Positions 25,236-26,026 of a stretch of DNA of 26,026 nucleotides are shown one piece after another (the first letter of the stretch is position 1; the number at the start of each line of letters is the position of its first letter). The notes below the pieces were generated by a model, which did no database searches, was not told where the DNA came from, and was given only the letters and a program-made list of their open reading frames with translations. The translations under genes and the position numbers were made by a program. This stretch comes from Xylophilus ampelinus (lineage in GTDB: Bacteria; Pseudomonadota; Gammaproteobacteria; Burkholderiales; Burkholderiaceae_C), in NCBI RefSeq assembly GCF_901875635.1, contig NZ_CABFMN010000133.1, positions 1 to 26,026 of the forward strand. Direction: 5' to 3'.

Positions 25236-26026
25236 TCAGGACTTGGGCCGCAGCGAGATTTCGGGGAAGGGCGACGGCACGCGGCCGTCGGTGTCGCGCG
25301 GCATCACCTCGGTGCGCTGGATGGCGCGGATGGCCGCGTCGTCCCAGGCCGGGTTGCCGCTGGACTTGACGATGCGCGGGGTGCCGACGATGGTGCCGTC
25401 GGGCGAGGTCTCGATTTTCACGATGACCTCCGGGTTGCCCGGGACCGAGGTCGGGTCGAACACCACGTTGCGCTTGATGAGCGCGGCCACTCGGCCGAAG
25501 TAGCCGGCCGAGACGCCGCCGCTGCCGTTGCCGCGTCCCGAGCGCGGCCCGCTGTTCTGGTCGGCCGTGCCGCTGGCAGAACCGGCGGCCTGGCCCATCA
25601 TGCGTGCGATGTTGGCCTGGCGCTCCTTCTCGGCCGCCGCTGCGGCGGCCTTCTGCTGGGCCGCCTTCTGTTGCGCCGCCTTTTCCTTTTCCTGGGCCGC
25701 CTTGTCCTGCGCCGCCTTCTCGGCCGACTCGCGCTTGCGCTGCTCGGCCAGCTTCTGCTGCTGTTCCTGTTTGCGCTGGGCCTCGAGTTGCTCCTTGCGC
25801 TCCTGCTCGCGCTCGCGGGCCTCGCGTTCCTTCTTCTCCTGCGCCGCGTTCTCGGCCTGCTGGCGCTTGAGTTCCTGCTGGCGCTGCTGCTCCTGCTCGC
25901 GTTCGCGCTGTTGCTGCTGCTCGCGCAGGCGGCGTTCGCGTTCCAGGGCGATGTCCGGGTCCTTGGGCGGCGGCGGGGCTGGCGGCGGCTTCACCGCCTC
26001 GGGCGGCGGCGGGGGCGGCGGGGGCG
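25236..26026 (-). CDS. tolA: TolA-like cell envelope protein, N-terminus missing (runs off window)
   Basis: Partial gene with about 262 codons in the window; the start lies beyond 26026. The visible N-terminal part is a proline-rich linker (PPPPPPP, then KPPPAPPPPKDPD). It is followed by a long charged coiled coil of Glu/Gln/Lys/Arg/Ala (about 120 residues, including KAAQ-type repeats) that would span the periplasm, a Gly/Ser-rich hinge, and a C-terminal domain of the TolA/TonB type (GYFGRVAALIKRNVVFDP, EVIVKIETSPDGTIVGTPRI, AWDDAAIRAIQRTE). TolA links inner-membrane TolQR to outer-membrane Pal-TolB for envelope constriction. The expected N-terminal membrane helix is outside the window. tolB does not follow; the next gene is the convergent iminopeptidase. 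A TonB-like protein is the alternative, but the coiled coil favours TolA. Confidence 0.88.
   Translation of the reverse strand, partial: PPPPPPPPEAVKPPPAPPPPKDPDIALERERRLREQQQQREREQEQQRQQELKRQQAENAAQEKKEREAREREQERKEQLEAQRKQEQQQKLAEQRKRESAEKAAQDKAAQEKEKAAQQKAAQQKAAAAAAEKERQANIARMMGQAAGSASGTADQNSGPRSGRGNGSGGVSAGYFGRVAALIKRNVVFDPTSVPGNPEVIVKIETSPDGTIVGTPRIVKSSGNPAWDDAAIRAIQRTEVMPRDTDGRVPSPFPEISLRPKS

Noticed and set aside
25580..25970. Repetitive purine/pyrimidine-rich stretch suggesting a tandem repeat or CRISPR-like array
   Set aside because: The repetition is codon-level and comes from the Gln/Glu/Lys/Arg/Ala coiled coil of TolA; there are no regular identical repeats with unique spacers.

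Overview
The window is very GC-rich and coding-dense, with strong third-position GC that opens long spurious antisense frames. The gene families (Bug-type periplasmic binding protein, TcuA/TcuB pair, ATP-grasp/alpha-E/transglutaminase genes, many LysR regulators) and a dispersed repeat resembling one I remember from Acidovorax and Variovorax suggest a betaproteobacterium of the Comamonadaceae, plausibly Variovorax or a close relative. This placement is inference from content, not a database result. No rRNA, tRNA, CRISPR array, transposase or prophage gene was seen, and no gene-free stretch exceeds about 160 bases.

Region 1 (1-5543). A stem-loop repeat is followed by a LacI-family regulator. 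It converges, with a 14-base overlap, on a two-gene minus-strand unit: an MDR-type oxidoreductase followed by an NfsB-like nitroreductase. A LysR regulator is transcribed divergently from the oxidoreductase, and a good inverted repeat lies between them. The LysR gene is followed at 16 bases by a 3-hydroxyisobutyrate-dehydrogenase-like enzyme, then by a small unrecognised protein with a Cys-His-Asp pattern typical of papain/transglutaminase-fold enzymes.

Region 2 (5669-11449, all minus strand). In transcription order: RidA-family protein, atypical SDR protein, LysR regulator, TcuA-like flavoprotein, TcuB-like iron-sulfur membrane protein, and a Bug/TctC-type binding protein. Overlaps and short gaps suggest one or two operons for uptake and oxidation of a tricarballylate-like tricarboxylate. 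The real substrate is not shown by the sequence.

Region 3 (11542-24084). This is the most interesting part: two copies of a poorly understood ATP-grasp/alpha-E system on either side of comEC. Module A (minus strand) is a 1172-aa transglutaminase-DUF2126 protein, a 911-aa fusion of circularly permuted ATP-grasp and alpha-E, and a 319-aa transglutaminase. Module B (plus strand) has ATP-grasp and alpha-E as two separate genes. Published comparative genomics predicts such systems to make or attach peptides (amide-bond formation) and trim them with transglutaminase-fold peptidases; the product is unknown. comEC (DNA uptake channel) lies between the modules.

Region 4 (24164-26026). A proline iminopeptidase follows module B and converges on a tolA gene that runs off the window end.

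A family of short repeats (about 60-70 bases; a palindromic head followed by a GC-rich tail) occurs four times. Three copies sit just 3' of stop codons in the orientation of the preceding gene, and the fourth appears to be carried in frame inside comEC.
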